DNA of 16,615 bases from an uncultured Moraxella sp. (GTDB taxonomy: Bacteria > Pseudomonadota > Gammaproteobacteria > Pseudomonadales > Moraxellaceae). Positions within the stretch are counted from its first letter, which is position 1. Every line of letters starts with the position of its first letter. This document shows positions 15,946 through 16,615 of the stretch, piece after piece. The position numbers and the translations under genes are program-made. A model generated the notes under the pieces. That model saw only the letters and a program-made list of their open reading frames with translations. It was not told the origin of the DNA and ran no database searches. The stretch spans positions 1 through 16,615 of the forward strand of contig CALJUC010000303.1 of assembly GCA_937975585.1 (NCBI GenBank), in the 5' to 3' direction.

Positions 15946-16416
15946 TTAATTTTCTAATGCATTCTTTTGTGTAGATTTTACCAATAACTCATTACCAATC
16001 ACATCGACCACAATCACGCGTTCGCCAACAGTTAACGCAATATCATTTAAACTGCGGCAAGGCCATTCGTCCGCGCCAAACACGGGAACGCTAAAGCGCA
16101 CACGACCTTCGCGATGAGTAAAAGGTTGAACGACAATCATGCCTGTTTGTCCGACAATACTACCTGCACCTAGGCCTGCCGTGGTTTGGTTACGCAATTT
16201 TGGGCGAATTATCTTAAACGCAACAACGGTTAAAATAACCGACAAGACAAGCCATACTAATAATGCCACGACGGAATTAACATCGGTTAACACGACCAAT
16301 AATCCTACGATTAAGGCCGATACCCCTAAGGCTAAACTGACTAAGGTATTGGTCAACAACTCGGCGATTATCAGCACCAAACCAACTACCAACCAATGCC
16401 AGTACAAAATTGTCAT
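15946..16416 (-). CDS. NfeD-family membrane protein (short, YbbJ-like)
   Basis: This 156-residue inner-membrane protein has three closely spaced hydrophobic helices (~6-22, ~25-44, ~48-70), a short basic linker (IIRPKLRNQ), and a C-terminal OB-fold domain (~80-150) with G-x-x-G-Q-T-G and a hydrophobic strand pattern ending IVVDVIGNELLVK. This is the short NfeD class that lacks the N-terminal ClpP-like protease domain, like E. coli YbbJ. Such proteins partner SPFH proteins, and qmcA follows 15 bases downstream. A TATAAT hexamer at 16434-16439 is positioned to start transcription about 11 bases before the ATG. The conserved W-P-C-R of the OB fold is typical of the family. The gene is immediately downstream of an rRNA operon end but separated from it by a strong terminator. 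Confidence 0.92.
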   Translation of the reverse strand: MTILYWHWLVVGLVLIIAELLTNTLVSLALGVSALIVGLLVVLTDVNSVVALLVWLVLSVILTVVAFKIIRPKLRNQTTAGLGAGSIVGQTGMIVVQPFTHREGRVRFSVPVFGADEWPCRSLNDIALTVGERVIVVDVIGNELLVKSTQKNALEN

Positions 16417-16433
16417 GATATTATCCGTTTTCT

Positions 16434-16439
16434 ATTATA
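16434..16439 (-). promoter_or_regulatory. -10 element of the nfeD-qmcA operon
   Basis: The minus strand reads TATAAT, 17 bases upstream of the NfeD-family start codon. No matching -35 at 16-18 bases is convincing, so the call rests on the consensus hexamer and its position in a short intergenic gap after the rRNA terminator. Confidence 0.45.
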
Positions 16440-16513
16440 ATTTATCACCGTGCTATAACCGTAGTTTGACAGACAACCTTTGTTAAGTAAAGCCTATAAA
16501 AAATTAGCGAACA

Positions 16514-16552
16514 AAAACAAAAACCCCCAGTCTTCTGACTGGGGGTTTTTTT
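16514..16552 (-). terminator. Strong terminator of the rRNA operon
   Basis: A 12-bp perfect stem (AAACCCCCAGTC 16521-16532 with GACTGGGGGTTT 16537-16548) has a 4-base loop. On the minus strand it is followed by TTTTTGTTTTTG, so it ends 5S rRNA transcription. A run of T on the plus side makes it bidirectional in principle, but no plus-strand gene enters it. Confidence 0.93.
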
Positions 16553-16559
16553 AATAGGG

Positions 16560-16615
16560 AGCTGACGATGACCTACTCTCACATGGGCGAACCACACTAC
16601 CATTGGCGCATTGTC
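16560..16615 (-). rRNA. rrf: 5S ribosomal RNA, 3' end (partial)
   Basis: Read on the minus strand the segment begins GACAATGCGCCAATGGTAGT and continues through GTGTGGTTCGCCCATG and GAGAGTAGGTCATC to CGTCAGCTC. This is the conserved 3' half of bacterial 5S rRNA (compare GCGCCGATGGTAGTGTGG and CATGCGAGAGTAGG of E. coli); the final CAGC would close helix I with the 5' end outside the window. A terminator follows directly. It marks the distal end of an rRNA operon transcribed leftward into this window. Confidence 0.93.

Noticed and set aside
16139..16486. A 115-codon plus-strand frame over the NfeD-family gene and its promoter
   Set aside because: It is antisense to a well-formed membrane protein gene; its Thr/Asn-rich product is what antisense of Leu/Val codons gives.

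Overview
The window looks like chromosome of a gammaproteobacterium of the family Moraxellaceae (Psychrobacter / Moraxella osloensis type). This rests on moderate AT-richness, the style of the 3' end of the 5S rRNA, and a surface-protein cluster of DUF11, giant outer-membrane and OmpA-like proteins. The genus assignment is an inference from memory of these families; no search was run.

Layout. Positions 1-8206 are transcribed rightward and hold a three-gene surface cluster. It comprises the C-terminal part of a Thr/Asn-rich DUF11-repeat protein (1-1488), a 1759-residue secreted protein with DUF11 and SdrD-B-like modules followed by a very large predicted beta-barrel (1605-6884), and an OmpA-family peptidoglycan-binding protein that overlaps it by 4 bases (6881-8206). 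From 8277 to the right edge everything is on the minus strand. A perfect 13-bp bidirectional terminator (8228-8260) separates the two converging halves.

The minus-strand half, read from right to left, starts with the 3' end of a 5S rRNA gene and its strong terminator. It continues with an nfeD-qmcA (SPFH/stomatin) membrane pair, a small flavodoxin-family oxidoreductase, trhP (yegQ, U32 family, tRNA wobble-uridine hydroxylation) followed by a 2[4Fe-4S] ferredoxin of the YfhL type, a CsbD-like stress protein with its own terminator, a 394-base non-coding stretch, RNase R, and a YqhD-type NADPH-dependent alcohol/aldehyde dehydrogenase.

How the genes fit together. The left cluster plausibly builds one cell-surface assembly: a secreted repeat protein, a giant outer-membrane barrel with calcium-binding-like extracellular or periplasmic modules, and a peptidoglycan anchor translated in step with the barrel. 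The trhP-ferredoxin pair makes sense as a tRNA-modification enzyme beside a candidate electron donor. The rest is housekeeping or stress-related: RNA decay, aldehyde detoxification, and membrane microdomain scaffolding. No mobile elements, CRISPR arrays or tRNA genes were seen. The most interesting unexplained material is the giant barrel with its partner genes, and a strong hairpin between trhP and the ferredoxin gene.
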